A stretch of DNA of 64,000 nucleotides. It comes from Sphingomonas naasensis (GTDB taxonomy: Bacteria > Pseudomonadota > Alphaproteobacteria > Sphingomonadales > Sphingomonadaceae). Location of the stretch: positions 1 to 64,000 of the forward strand of contig NZ_SRXU01000013.1 in the NCBI RefSeq assembly GCF_004792695.1, written 5' to 3'. The notes beneath the pieces were generated by a model, which made no database searches, was not told the origin of the DNA, and saw only the letters and a list, made by a program, of their open reading frames with translations. Of the stretch, positions 10,124 to 19,202 are shown piece after piece. A program made the translations under genes and the position numbers. Within the stretch, counting starts at the first letter, position 1. Each line of letters opens with the position of its first letter.

Positions 10124-10147
10124 GTTTTGGGCGGGGGCCGAGGTTAG

Positions 10148-11272
10148 ATGACCACCGAAGTCGATTATTACGAACTGCTCGAAGTCGAGCGCAGCGCGGA
10201 CGATGCGACGCTCAAATCGGCGTATCGCAAGCTCGCGATGAAGTATCATCCCGACAAGAATGGCGGGTGCAAGGATCACGAGGCCAAGTTCAAGGCCGTC
10301 AGTGAAGCCTATGAGTGCCTCAAGGACCCGCAGAAGCGCGCGGCATATGACCGCTTCGGGCATGCCGCGTTCAAGAACGGCGCGAGCGGCTTCGGCGGCG
10401 GCGGCCATGGCGCGCAGGATTTCGGCGCGTTCAGCGACATTTTCGAAAGCGTGTTCGGCGAGTTCATGGGCGGGCGCGGCGGGCGTCCCAACCTGCGCGG
10501 CGCCGATCTGCGCTACGACATGGAGATCAGCCTCGAGGACGCGTGGCACGGGCGATCGAGCGAGATCACCGTCGACGTCTCGGGCGTGTGCGACAGCTGC
10601 TCGGGCAGCGGCGCGACCCCCGGCACGCAGGCGCATGCCTGCAAGCAGTGCAACGGCCACGGCAAGGTGCGCGCGCAGCAGGGCTTCTTCATGGTCGAGC
10701 GGACCTGCCCGGTCTGCCACGGCGCGGGCGAGGTGATCAGCGATCCCTGCCGCGACTGCCGCGGCGAGGGACGCACCGACAAGACCAAGACGCTCAAGAT
10801 CAACATCCCGCCAGGCGTCGATGAAGGCACGCGCATCCGGCTTTCGGGCGAGGGTGAGGCAGGCGCGCGCGGCGCGCCGTCGGGCGATCTCTACATCTTC
10901 CTCCACGTGACCCGGCACCCGCTGTTCGAGCGGCAGGGGACCAGCCTGTTCGCGACCGCACCGATCAGCTTCACCACCGCGGCATTGGGCGGCGAGATCA
11001 CCTTGCCCGGGCTCGACGGCGAGAAGCACGTCATCAAGATCGCGCCGGGCACCCAATCGGGCCGCGAAGTGCGCCAGCGCGGCGCCGGCATGCCGGTGCT
11101 GCAGGGGCGCGGGCGCGGCGATCTGGTCGTGCGGCTCGAGGTCGAGACCCCGACCAAGCTCAATGCCAGGCAGCGCGAGCTGCTCGAGGCATTCCGCGCG
11201 ACCGAGACCGGCGAGGAATGCCCCCAGACGAGCGGCTTCTTCGAAAAGCTGAAAAAGGCCGTCGCCGGCTAG
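10148..11272 (+). CDS. dnaJ: Co-chaperone DnaJ (Hsp40)
   Basis: 374 residues with all type I domains: J domain at 1-70 with the catalytic HPD (YHPDKN), Gly/Phe-rich linker (about 78-105), zinc-finger region with four CxxCxGxG-type repeats (CDSCSGSG, CKQCNGHG, CPVCHGAG, CRDCRGEG) and the C-terminal substrate-binding domain. It stimulates DnaK ATPase and delivers clients. It starts 66 nt after dnaK and is probably co-transcribed with it from the heat-shock promoter. Confidence 0.98.
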   Translation: MTTEVDYYELLEVERSADDATLKSAYRKLAMKYHPDKNGGCKDHEAKFKAVSEAYECLKDPQKRAAYDRFGHAAFKNGASGFGGGGHGAQDFGAFSDIFESVFGEFMGGRGGRPNLRGADLRYDMEISLEDAWHGRSSEITVDVSGVCDSCSGSGATPGTQAHACKQCNGHGKVRAQQGFFMVERTCPVCHGAGEVISDPCRDCRGEGRTDKTKTLKINIPPGVDEGTRIRLSGEGEAGARGAPSGDLYIFLHVTRHPLFERQGTSLFATAPISFTTAALGGEITLPGLDGEKHVIKIAPGTQSGREVRQRGAGMPVLQGRGRGDLVVRLEVETPTKLNARQRELLEAFRATETGEECPQTSGFFEKLKKAVAG

Positions 11273-11280
11273 GCCCGATT

Positions 11281-11306
11281 GATCCTCCCCCCGGCGGGGG
11301 AGGATC
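11281..11306. terminator. Symmetric hairpin between convergent genes
   Basis: An 11-bp perfect stem, GATCCTCCCCC / GGGGGAGGATC, with the 4-nt loop CGGC. It sits between dnaJ and the convergent membrane gene and has the same outer arms as family A repeats A6 and A7, so it is either a minimal copy of that repeat or a bidirectional terminator. Confidence 0.6.
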
Positions 11307-11310
11307 GGGA

Positions 11311-11688
11311 TCACATCCTCTGCGCCCGTGCGCCCAGCGCGTGCAGCTGGAGCGCGGCGATGCCGGCGACCGCCAGCGCCTGCGCGGCGACGAAGGCGAT
11401 CCCGAACGCATTGGGCGCGGTCCAGAGGATCGCGGCCAGGCTCGCGGCCACCCAGCCGAGATTGGCCGAGGCGACGGTCCGCGCGGGCCAGCCGGCGCCC
11501 CGCCGCGCCGCCCACAGCACAAACAGCGCGAAGGGGAAGAGCAGGATACCGGCTTCGCGCAGCAGCGGCTCGGGCAGATCGGTGAGGCCGGCGATCGGAC
11601 CGGCGGCGGCGACGAGCAGGCCGCCCATGGCGAGGCAGGTGGCGGCATCGAACAACAGCACCGGACGGAGCAGCGGGTGGCGGGTCAT
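11311..11688 (-). CDS. Small four-helix membrane protein, function unknown
   Basis: 125 residues with four hydrophobic segments (about 9-30, 43-62, 72-92, 96-117), so it is an inner-membrane protein. I do not recognise a named family. The start ATG 11688 follows GGAGAAACGATC. The gene is divergent from an XRE-family regulator with 123 nt between them containing a 6-bp inverted repeat, which suggests, but does not prove, that the regulator controls it. Confidence 0.7.
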   Translation of the reverse strand: MTRHPLLRPVLLFDAATCLAMGGLLVAAAGPIAGLTDLPEPLLREAGILLFPFALFVLWAARRGAGWPARTVASANLGWVAASLAAILWTAPNAFGIAFVAAQALAVAGIAALQLHALGARAQRM

Positions 11689-11745
11689 GATCGTTTCTCC
11701 TTGCTTGCGGTGCCCCCCAAAATTGCGATTTTCCGCAGCCGGTCG

Positions 11746-11762
11746 ATTACCCGCGAGGTAAT
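11746..11762. promoter_or_regulatory. Candidate operator between XRE regulator and membrane gene
   Basis: A perfect inverted repeat ATTACC-CGCGA-GGTAAT in the divergent intergenic region, 50 nt before the regulator start and 58 nt before the membrane gene start. This position suits an autoregulator site. Binding is untested. Confidence 0.4.
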
Positions 11763-11811
11763 TGGTCGGGCGCCGGTCCGCGGCTAGCAGGGCCCGGGCA
11801 AGGAGAATGTT

Positions 11812-12594
11812 ATGGACAGGCAGCAGGTTCGTCCGCTCGGCGAGCAGATCCGGCATTGGCGCCAGCAGCGCCGGCTGAGCCAGATGGACCTCGCGCTCGA
11901 GGCCGAGATCTCGACCCGGCATCTGAGCTTCATCGAGACCGGGCGGGCCCAGCCGAGCCGGGCGATGGTGCTGCTGCTCGCCGAGCAGCTCGACCTGCCC
12001 TTGCGCGAGCGCAACGCGATGCTGCTCGGCGCCGGCTACGCGCCGGTCTATGCCGAGCGCCCGCTCGACGATCCGCAGCTCGCCCCGGCGCGGCGCGCGG
12101 TCGAGATGGTGCTCAAGGGGCACGAACCCTTTCCTGCGCTCGCGATCGACCGGCACTGGCACATGGTCGCCGCCAACGCCGCGGTGGCGCCGCTGCTCGA
12201 GGGCGTCGCCCCCTTTCTGCTCGAGGGGCCGATCAACGTGCTGCGGCTGAGCCTGCACCCGCAAGGGCTGGCGCCGCGCATCCTGAACCTCGGCGAATGG
12301 CGCGGGCATCTGCTCGAGCGGCTGCGGCGGCAGGCCTGGCTGACCAGCGACCCGGCGCTGGCGGCGCTGCTCGACGAGTTTTGCGGCTATCCCTCGGCTG
12401 AGGGGAGCGGCGATGTCGACGGGTTCGGCGAGGTGGCGGTGCCGCTCGCGCTGGCGACGCCTCTGGGCACGCTGCGCTTCTTCAGCACCACCACGATCTT
12501 CGGAACCCCGCGCGACGTGACGCTCGACGAGCTCGCGATCGAAGCCTTTTTCCCCGCCGACGAAACGACGCTGGCGCTACTCGGCGCAAAATGA
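11812..12594 (+). CDS. XRE-family regulator with MmyB-like ligand-binding domain
   Basis: 260 residues. Residues 8-65 form a helix-turn-helix of the Cro/C1 type (IRHWRQQRRLSQMDLALEAE then TRHLSFIETGR). The C-terminal part (about 95-260) has the pattern of the MmyB-like domain, including ALAIDRHWHMVAANAA and NLGEWR, a PAS-like fold thought to bind fatty acids in this family. It is a DNA-binding regulator. Start ATG 11812 follows AAGGAGAA. The adjacent divergent membrane gene is the most likely target. Confidence 0.88.
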   Translation: MDRQQVRPLGEQIRHWRQQRRLSQMDLALEAEISTRHLSFIETGRAQPSRAMVLLLAEQLDLPLRERNAMLLGAGYAPVYAERPLDDPQLAPARRAVEMVLKGHEPFPALAIDRHWHMVAANAAVAPLLEGVAPFLLEGPINVLRLSLHPQGLAPRILNLGEWRGHLLERLRRQAWLTSDPALAALLDEFCGYPSAEGSGDVDGFGEVAVPLALATPLGTLRFFSTTTIFGTPRDVTLDELAIEAFFPADETTLALLGAK

Positions 12595-12712
12595 TCGCCG
12601 GCGGCAAGGGCCAAATCGGCGCGAATATCGCAATCGGCGGCCGGCCCCCGAAGATGAATCGGATCGCCCCGCAAATCGTTGCGTCCAGTTTCGAGCAATA
12701 CCCGACCGATTG

Positions 12713-12742
12713 TTGGACCGCGTGTTCGCCGAGGCGTATGTA
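12713..12742 (+). promoter_or_regulatory. Possible housekeeping promoter for the tail-collar gene
   Basis: TTGGAC at 12713-12718 and TATGTA at 12737-12742 with an 18-nt spacer, 39 nt before the ATG at 12781. It resembles a sigma-70-type promoter but is weak evidence in GC-rich DNA. Confidence 0.3.
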
Positions 12743-12780
12743 TTTGCCGGGGCGGACAGGCTCCACGGGGGGCATCGCCC

Positions 12781-13782
12781 ATGCTGACACGACTCATCGA
12801 CGCGCTGCGGCGCCTGTTTCGTTTGCTCGGCTTCGACCAATCGGCCGGCGGCACCGGGGTGCCGGCCCGAGGCATTCCGGCGGCGCCGCCGCGCGATGCA
12901 CCGCCGCTGGACAGACCCGGACCGGCACCGCAACCGATGCTCGCGCTGCCCCAGCTGATGGCGGTGGCGGGCGCGTTTCCGACGCCTTCGGGCGCCGCGA
13001 ACGGCTTCACGCTTGGCATGATCCAGAGCTTCGCGGGGCAAGCGCAGGCCTTCGGCGCGCCACCCGCCGACAAGCGGCTGCTGCCGGTTCCGACCAACCA
13101 GCCGCTGATGGCGGTGATCGGCCTTTCCTATGGCGGCGACGGCACGCACCTCGCGCTGCCCGATCTGACCGGCCGTACTCCGGTGGGCGGGCAGCAGCTC
13201 GGCATGACGGGGCCGCAGACGCTCGCGATGACCTATCTGATCGCGACTGCGGCGACGAGCGGCGCGCCGCTGCCGGGAATGGTGGTGGCCTTTGGCGGCA
13301 ACACCGTGCCGGCGGGCTGGGCGAAATGCGACGGATCGCTGCTGACGATCCCGAGCAACGTCGCGCTCTACCAGGTGATCGGCCAGACCTTTGGCGGCAA
13401 TGCCGTGACCTTCGGGTTGCCCGGGCTGGCGGGCTTCGCAGTGATCGGCGCGGGCGCGGCGCCGGGCCTGCCCGCCGTCGCGCTCGGCGGGCATGTCCCC
13501 GAACCGGTGCCCGCGATGGGGCTCAACTATCTGATCAACGTCGCCGCCGCGGCGCCGCCCGCGAGTGGGACGGGTGCCTTCCCGCAATCCGAGGGATGGT
13601 TGGGGCAGGTGATCGCCTATGCCGGCAGCGCGCCGCCGCCGGGCTGGGCCTTATGCGACGGCGCGCTGCTCGCCGCCGGGCAATATCCGGCGTTGTTCGA
13701 ATTGATCGGCACGACCTATGGCGGTGCCGGCCAGAGCTTCGCATTGCCCGATCTGCGCGGGCGCATCCTGATCGGCGCCTGA
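12781..13782 (+). CDS. Tail-collar domain protein (three collar repeats)
   Basis: 333 residues. After a short N-terminal helix (LTRLIDALRRLFRLL) and a Pro-rich stretch, three segments follow the phage tail-collar (Pfam Collar/MdpB) pattern: a first one ending LALPDLTGRTPVG near residue 140, a central one with GGNTVPAGWAKCDGS, and a C-terminal one with SAPPPGWALCDG ... FALPDLRGRILIGA. Such proteins occur on phage tail fibres and in stand-alone microcystin-dependent-like proteins of bacteria. No other phage structural gene is near. It is convergent with an M15-type peptidase gene (4-nt gap). Confidence 0.85.
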   Translation: MLTRLIDALRRLFRLLGFDQSAGGTGVPARGIPAAPPRDAPPLDRPGPAPQPMLALPQLMAVAGAFPTPSGAANGFTLGMIQSFAGQAQAFGAPPADKRLLPVPTNQPLMAVIGLSYGGDGTHLALPDLTGRTPVGGQQLGMTGPQTLAMTYLIATAATSGAPLPGMVVAFGGNTVPAGWAKCDGSLLTIPSNVALYQVIGQTFGGNAVTFGLPGLAGFAVIGAGAAPGLPAVALGGHVPEPVPAMGLNYLINVAAAAPPASGTGAFPQSEGWLGQVIAYAGSAPPPGWALCDGALLAAGQYPALFELIGTTYGGAGQSFALPDLRGRILIGA

Positions 13783-13786
13783 TCGA

Positions 13787-14629
13787 TCAGTGGCCGTTGT
13801 CGCTCCAGTGCGGCGGATCGGAGAGCAATTTGATCACGCCATAGCTGGCGCCGACCGCGTGGAGATCGCGATTGGCGTCGCCCGAGCGCGGCGCGCCGAT
13901 CGTGCGGCGGGTGCCTGCCTGGTCGCGGACCTGCATCGTCCCGTTCCAGCCGATCGTCATGTCGATCGCGCGCCCTTCGATATGCAGCGAGGTGAGCGAG
14001 GGCTGGAAGGCGATGCCGAACAGATCGACCATCTCCTGCGCGCCCTTCTTCGATTTGGCGAGATCGCCGTGATCCCATTTGATGTCGCAGCCGGCGATCG
14101 CCGGCACGTCCTTCGGCGCAACCTCGCCATGCGCGACGCGCCAGCAGAAATGCATGAGCTGGGCGCGGGTGCGGTTGCGGCGCGTCGCCGACACCTTGAC
14201 CGTGGCGCCGGCGTCCCTGAGCGCGGCGACGAACGCGGTGACCTTGTCGCGGAACGGTGGGACGAGATCGGCGATCGTGGCGCTGTTGGGGAAGCGCGCC
14301 TGATTGGCCTGCCACCACGTCGCGCCGCTGAGCGCGGTCGCCGGGGCGGCGGGGGCGGGAGTGGGCGCCGGTGCCGGCGCGAAGTTGCGCGACGTCAGCG
14401 CGTTCCACGTGCGCCCGCCCGGATCGATTCGTCCGTCGGGCGCGGTGCTGCCGAGCACGCGCGTCTGGAACGCCTCGATCGTCTCGATCGTCATCGGCCC
14501 GCAAATGCCCTTGGTCGGCACCAACGTCTGCCGCAGGGTGGTCAGCCAGTCGTTGAGCAGATGCTGGACGACGAGAACGTCGGCGAGCTCGTTGACGCCA
14601 TTCCTGCCTACCGATGCCCCGATCGCCAT
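13787..14629 (-). CDS. Peptidoglycan-binding plus M15-type peptidase protein
   Basis: 280 residues. The N-terminal 75 residues resemble a peptidoglycan-binding helical domain (VQHLLNDWL, GICGPMTIETIEAFQTRVLG). A Pro/Ala linker (APAPTPAPAAPA) leads to a C-terminal domain with SLHIEGRAIDM, matching the zinc-ligand motif SxHxxGxAxD of M15/VanY-like peptidases, and a final PHW that could supply the third ligand. This is the architecture of cell-wall hydrolases and endolysins. No signal peptide is seen, so export would need another route. The start ATG 14629 follows GGGGAACGGG. Confidence 0.78.
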   Translation of the reverse strand: MAIGASVGRNGVNELADVLVVQHLLNDWLTTLRQTLVPTKGICGPMTIETIEAFQTRVLGSTAPDGRIDPGGRTWNALTSRNFAPAPAPTPAPAAPATALSGATWWQANQARFPNSATIADLVPPFRDKVTAFVAALRDAGATVKVSATRRNRTRAQLMHFCWRVAHGEVAPKDVPAIAGCDIKWDHGDLAKSKKGAQEMVDLFGIAFQPSLTSLHIEGRAIDMTIGWNGTMQVRDQAGTRRTIGAPRSGDANRDLHAVGASYGVIKLLSDPPHWSDNGH

Positions 14630-14693
14630 CGCCCGTTCCCCGATTCAGCCCGCGCCAGAATAAGCGCGATCGGCGGCGCTGGAAAGCCGGGGG

Positions 14694-17249
14694 TCAGCGC
14701 GCGCGAACGGCGGGCGCGAGCGCCTGGGCGAGGCTGGCGAGCGTGTAGGGCTTCTGGACGATCGGCGCGCCCTCATGCTCGGGCGGGAGGCGCAGCTGCT
14801 CGCCATAGCCGGTGGCGAAGACATAGGGGACCCCGCCGGCGCGCAGCGTGTCGGCGATCGTGATGCTGGTCTCGTTGCCCAGATTGACGTCGAGCACCGC
14901 GACCTCGAACGTGTCGCGCTCGATCTCGCGCCGCGCCTGACCGATGCTCGCGGCGGTGACGACGCGCTCGGCGCCGAGCCGGACGAGGATGTCCTCGGCA
15001 TCCATCGCGATGATCAGGCTGTCCTCGACGAGCAGCACCGCGCCGCGCAGCACTGCGCGATCGGGCACGGCGTCGGCGGAGATGCTGATCGCGGCCCCCG
15101 GACCATGCGCGCTGTTGCTCGCTGCGACATGGCGCGCCGGAACGCAGAAATCGGCCTCGAGCCCGGTCAGCGCATAGCGGACCTCGGCCCTGCCGCCGAG
15201 ATCATAGGGGATCGAGCGCTGGATGATCGTGGTTCCGAAGCCTTGCCGCTTCGGAGGCTTGACCGCGGGGCCGCCATGCTCGCGCCAGTCGATGCGCAGA
15301 TCGCCGTCGTCGTCGAGCCGCCATTCGACCTGGACGGTGCCATTGTCCGACAGCGCGCCATATTTGGCCGAATTGGTCATCAACTCGTGGAACACCAGCG
15401 CCAGCGTCGAGAAGGCGTTGGGATGGAGCAGCACCGCGGGGCCGCTGCAGACGAGGCGCCGGCTCTTGCCGCCGAGATAGGCCGCGGCCTCGGTCTCGAT
15501 CAGCCGGCCGAGCGGGGCGGCGGACCAATTGTCCTGCGTGATCTGATCATGCGCGCGGGCGAGGCTCTCGATCCGGCCCTCGAGCAGCGCGATCGTGTTG
15601 CGCGTATCGGCGTCGGGGTCGAGCGACTGGCGGACCAGGCCGCGGATCAGGCTGAGGATGTTGCGGACGCGGTGATTGAGCTCGGCGATGAGCAGCTCCT
15701 GCCGCTCCGAGAAGCGGCGGCGTTCTTCCTGCGCATCGTCGGACAGGCGCAGCACGACCTCGATCAGCGAGGCGCGCAGCATCTCGGCGACGCGGATCTC
15801 GGCGGCGGAGAAGGGCTCGGAACGGCCGCGGACTTCCTGGCTCCACAGTTCGAAGCTCTTGCGCGGCGTCAGGCGCGGGCCGTGCGGGCCGAGCTGGGCG
15901 GGCTTGTGCGGATCGCCCGCCCATTTGACCGTGCGGACCTTCTCCTGGCGGAACAGCAGCACATAGTCGCGCGGGCTGCGCGAGATCGGGATGGCGAGCA
16001 GGCCGGCGGCGACATCGTCCCACGCGCCCGCGGCGGGCAGCGTCTCGGCGAGGCGGTCGGTCGCGAAGATGCGTCCGGCGGCCATCGCGTTGAGCCGGCG
16101 GACCAGCGCGGCAAAGGCCTCGGGCGGCGGCGTGAGCCCGCTGTGCGCGCATTTGCCGTCGATCCAGATCGCGATGCCGTCGCACGGCACCGTCTCGCGC
16201 AGCATCGCGCCGAGCCAATCGGGATTGTCGAGCAGGCCGGAGTCACCCGCCACCGCGGCGAGCAGCCGGTCGCTGCTCGCGCGGGCGCTGGTCTCGTACG
16301 ACTGGAGCGCCTTGCGCTCGCGGCTCTCGAGCTTGAGCGCGAACATCTGGCCGAACAGCTCGGCGATCGAGCGGCGCTCGAAGCTCGGCCGGCGATGGCC
16401 GTAATGGTGGCAGGCGAACAACCCCCAGAGCTGGCCCTCGACGATGATCGAGATCGACAGCGAGGCGCCGACGCCCATGTTCTTGAGATATTCGATGTGG
16501 ATCGGCGAGACCGAGCGCAGCACTGAGAGCGACAGGTCGATCGGCGCGCCGGTCTCGTCGCGCCGCGGCAGGATCGGCACCGGATCGGCCTCGACATCGG
16601 CGATGATCCGGAACGGGGTGCGCAGATAGAGCTTGCGCGCCTGTTGCGGGATGTCCGAGGCCGGATAGCGCAGATCGAGAAAGCTGCCGATCCCGGCGCG
16701 CGCCGCCTCGGCGACGACCACGCCCGAGCCGTCGCGATCGAAGCGATAGACCATGACGCGATCGAAGCCGGTCAGCGCGCGGACCTGGCGGGCGCCCTCG
16801 CGGTAGAAAGCGGTGGTGTCCTGGGTCGCGTCGAGCCGCGCCATCATCGCGCGGATCGCCGAGCCCGCATCGGACGCCGCCTCGTCGCCGCTGTTCTCGC
16901 CCTCGATGACGATGACGTCGCCCACCAGATGGAGCGCGAAATCGAGCCGGCGGCCATTGGCGATGACGAGCCCGAACACGCGCTCGACCGCGTCGTCGCC
17001 GCGCAGCATCGCGAGGCGATTGCGCAGCGTGTGCACCGCGTGCTCGCCGAACAGCGCGATCGCCGAGGTGCCGAGCAGCTCGCCCGCCTCGACGCCGAGG
17101 AATTCGTGGATGTTGGCCGAGGCGCGGCGGATCAGCCAGTCGGTGGAGAGCGCCAGCAGGAAGCCGAAGGGCTGGATCGCGCCGAGCTCGTGGATCGGCT
17201 CGCGATCGCAGTTTGTGAGGTCGACCTCGAACTGATCGCTATCCGCCAA
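14694..17249 (-). CDS. bphP: Bacteriophytochrome with HWE kinase and receiver domain
   Basis: 851 residues. PAS-GAF-PHY photosensory core: C14 (LTNCDREPIHE) is the biliverdin attachment site, YPASDIP (about 195-201) with D198 and the HHYGHR segment (from 281) line the chromophore pocket, and PRKSFELW is the PHY tongue PRxSF motif. The kinase is of the HWE/HisKA2 type (ELNHRVRN about 535), and a receiver domain forms the last 120 residues (LLVEDS, VAVLDVN with the phospho-Asp, PYVFATG). It senses red/far-red light. The start is TTG 17249, with GAAAGG upstream, 2 nt after the heme oxygenase stop. Confidence 0.93.
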   Translation of the reverse strand: MADSDQFEVDLTNCDREPIHELGAIQPFGFLLALSTDWLIRRASANIHEFLGVEAGELLGTSAIALFGEHAVHTLRNRLAMLRGDDAVERVFGLVIANGRRLDFALHLVGDVIVIEGENSGDEAASDAGSAIRAMMARLDATQDTTAFYREGARQVRALTGFDRVMVYRFDRDGSGVVVAEAARAGIGSFLDLRYPASDIPQQARKLYLRTPFRIIADVEADPVPILPRRDETGAPIDLSLSVLRSVSPIHIEYLKNMGVGASLSISIIVEGQLWGLFACHHYGHRRPSFERRSIAELFGQMFALKLESRERKALQSYETSARASSDRLLAAVAGDSGLLDNPDWLGAMLRETVPCDGIAIWIDGKCAHSGLTPPPEAFAALVRRLNAMAAGRIFATDRLAETLPAAGAWDDVAAGLLAIPISRSPRDYVLLFRQEKVRTVKWAGDPHKPAQLGPHGPRLTPRKSFELWSQEVRGRSEPFSAAEIRVAEMLRASLIEVVLRLSDDAQEERRRFSERQELLIAELNHRVRNILSLIRGLVRQSLDPDADTRNTIALLEGRIESLARAHDQITQDNWSAAPLGRLIETEAAAYLGGKSRRLVCSGPAVLLHPNAFSTLALVFHELMTNSAKYGALSDNGTVQVEWRLDDDGDLRIDWREHGGPAVKPPKRQGFGTTIIQRSIPYDLGGRAEVRYALTGLEADFCVPARHVAASNSAHGPGAAISISADAVPDRAVLRGAVLLVEDSLIIAMDAEDILVRLGAERVVTAASIGQARREIERDTFEVAVLDVNLGNETSITIADTLRAGGVPYVFATGYGEQLRLPPEHEGAPIVQKPYTLASLAQALAPAVRAR

Positions 17250-17251
17250 GT

Positions 17252-17806
17252 TCAGCCTTTCGCCCAGCGCTTCGCGGAACGCTCGAAAGCCGCGAACACG
17301 CTGTGCGCGCTGGCCAGGGCGGACTGCAATTGGGCAGGCTGATAGAGGATCGGTTCGAAACGCTCCAGCAAATTACGCCATTTTTCAGATGGTTGATCTG
17401 CATCAAGATAGGCGCGCGGGAAGCCGTGAGGCAATTGCCGGGCGAGGAAGCGGCCGCCGAGGCGCGAGCCTTCGATGACGTAGAGCGCGCCGGCGATGGC
17501 GGCTTCGTCCCATGCGCCGTCCGCCTTTTCACCGTCGTCCGGGGTTTCGCCGGGGTGGCGGAGAGGGGCGTCGCGGAGGAACGCCAGATCCTCGCGCAGC
17601 AGCGCCCCGCGCTTGCGATCCTCCCAATCGGGCGTGACCCGCGCGCCGGGGAGCGCCGCCTCGAGCGGCAGCAGCACCTCGGCATGCGCGCGCAGGAACG
17701 CCGCATAGCTCTCGCGATCGCCGAGATCGAACGCCGCGAAGGCGGCGTCGACCCGGTCGTGCGCTTCGGCGGTGCCGTCGCGAAGAGCCTTATGGGCAGG
17801 GTTCAA
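17252..17806 (-). CDS. bphO: Biliverdin-producing heme oxygenase (BphO)
   Basis: 184 residues from a TTG at 17806 that overlaps the purB stop (TTGA). The N-terminus ALRDGTAEAHDRVDAAF carries the proximal heme ligand His of the bacterial heme oxygenase family, and ALYVIEGSRLGGRFLARQL is the conserved distal helix (GSxxGG). The enzyme opens heme to biliverdin, the chromophore of the phytochrome encoded 2 nt downstream. A longer start at 17956 would overlap purB by about 150 nt and is unlikely. Start choice is the main uncertainty; the function fits the context very well. Confidence 0.88.
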   Translation of the reverse strand: MNPAHKALRDGTAEAHDRVDAAFAAFDLGDRESYAAFLRAHAEVLLPLEAALPGARVTPDWEDRKRGALLREDLAFLRDAPLRHPGETPDDGEKADGAWDEAAIAGALYVIEGSRLGGRFLARQLPHGFPRAYLDADQPSEKWRNLLERFEPILYQPAQLQSALASAHSVFAAFERSAKRWAKG

Positions 17807-19113
17807 GCAAACACGCGGTCGAAGATCGTATCGACTTGCCTGTAGTGATAGCCGAGGTCGAACTTGTCCTCGAGCTCCTCTGCGGACAGCGCCGCGGTGA
17901 CTTCGGGATCGGCCTTGAGCAATTCGAGCAGCGAGAGCTGGCCGTCCGATTCCCACACCTTCATCGCGTTGCGCTGGACGAGGCGATAGCTGTCCTCCCG
18001 GGAGACCCCGGCCTGGGTGAGCGCGAGCAGCACGCGCTGCGAGTGGACGAGCCCCCCCATGCGATCGAGGTTCTTTTGCATCCGTTCCGGATATACCAGC
18101 AATTTGTCCATGACGTTGCTGAGCCGGGCGAGCGCGAAGTCGAGCGTGATCGTCGCGTCGGGGCCGATATAGCGTTCGACCGAGGAGTGGCTGATGTCGC
18201 GCTCATGCCACAGCGCGACATTCTCCATCGCCGGGATGGTGGCGCTGCGGACCATGCGGGCGAGTCCGGTGAGATTCTCGGTGAGCACCGGGTTGCGCTT
18301 GTGCGGCATCGCCGACGAGCCCTTCTGGCCGGGCGAGAAATATTCCTCGGCTTCCAGAACCTCGGTGCGCTGCAAGTGGCGGACCTCGACCGCGAGGCGC
18401 TCGATCGACGAGGCGATCACGCCCAAAGTGGCGAAGAACATCGCGTGGCGATCGCGCGGGATGACCTGGGTCGAGACCGGCTCGACCGACAGGCCGAGCT
18501 TCGCGGCGACATGCGCTTCCACGCGCGGATCGATATTGGCGAAGGTGCCGACCGCGCCCGAGATCGCGCAGGTGGCGATGTCGGCGCGCGCGGCGACGAG
18601 GCGGGCGCGGTTGCGCCTGAACTCGGCATAGGCCTCGGCGAGCTTGAGGCCGAAGGTGACCGGCTCGGCATGGATGCCGTGGCTGCGGCCGATCGTCGGA
18701 GTGAATTTGTGCTCCTTCGCCCGACGCTCGAGGATCGCGAGCAGCTGATCGAGATCGGCGAGGAGGATGTCCGCGGCGCGGGCGAGCTGGACCGCGAGGC
18801 AGGTATCGAGCACGTCCGAGCTGGTCATGCCTTGGTGCATGAAGCGCGCTTCCTCGCCGACCTGCTCGGCCACCCAGGTGAGGAAGGCGATGACGTCGTG
18901 CTTGGTCACCGCCTCGATCGCGTCGATCGCGGCGACGTCGATCGCGGGATTGGTCGCCCACCAGTCCCACAGCGCCTTGGCGGCCGATCGGGGCACCACG
19001 CCGAGCTCGGCGAGCGCCTCGGTGGCGTGCGCCTCGATCTCGAACCAGATGCGGAAACGGGCTTCGGGCGACCAGATCGCGGTCATCTCCGGCCGCGAGT
19101 AACGGGGGACCAT
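17803..19113 (-). CDS. purB: Adenylosuccinate lyase
   Basis: 436 residues, normal length. The fumarase-superfamily signature GSSAMPHKRNP is present near residue 270, with TSSDVLDTC near 95 and the catalytic His region GRSHGIHAEP near 145. It acts twice in purine synthesis, on SAICAR and on adenylosuccinate, in the cytoplasm. The RBS GGAGATACACC precedes ATG 19113. It is the first gene of a unit with bphO and bphP: its TGA overlaps the bphO start, so expression of the light-sensing genes may be coupled to it. Confidence 0.97.
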   Translation of the reverse strand: MVPRYSRPEMTAIWSPEARFRIWFEIEAHATEALAELGVVPRSAAKALWDWWATNPAIDVAAIDAIEAVTKHDVIAFLTWVAEQVGEEARFMHQGMTSSDVLDTCLAVQLARAADILLADLDQLLAILERRAKEHKFTPTIGRSHGIHAEPVTFGLKLAEAYAEFRRNRARLVAARADIATCAISGAVGTFANIDPRVEAHVAAKLGLSVEPVSTQVIPRDRHAMFFATLGVIASSIERLAVEVRHLQRTEVLEAEEYFSPGQKGSSAMPHKRNPVLTENLTGLARMVRSATIPAMENVALWHERDISHSSVERYIGPDATITLDFALARLSNVMDKLLVYPERMQKNLDRMGGLVHSQRVLLALTQAGVSREDSYRLVQRNAMKVWESDGQLSLLELLKADPEVTAALSAEELEDKFDLGYHYRQVDTIFDRVFA

Positions 19114-19202
19114 GGTGTATCTCCGACAGGGACGGGCTTGCGCGCGCCCCTAGCAGCCGGAGGGACCGAGCGGCAAGGCAAGCCGCACGGGGGGCGCCGC
19201 GA

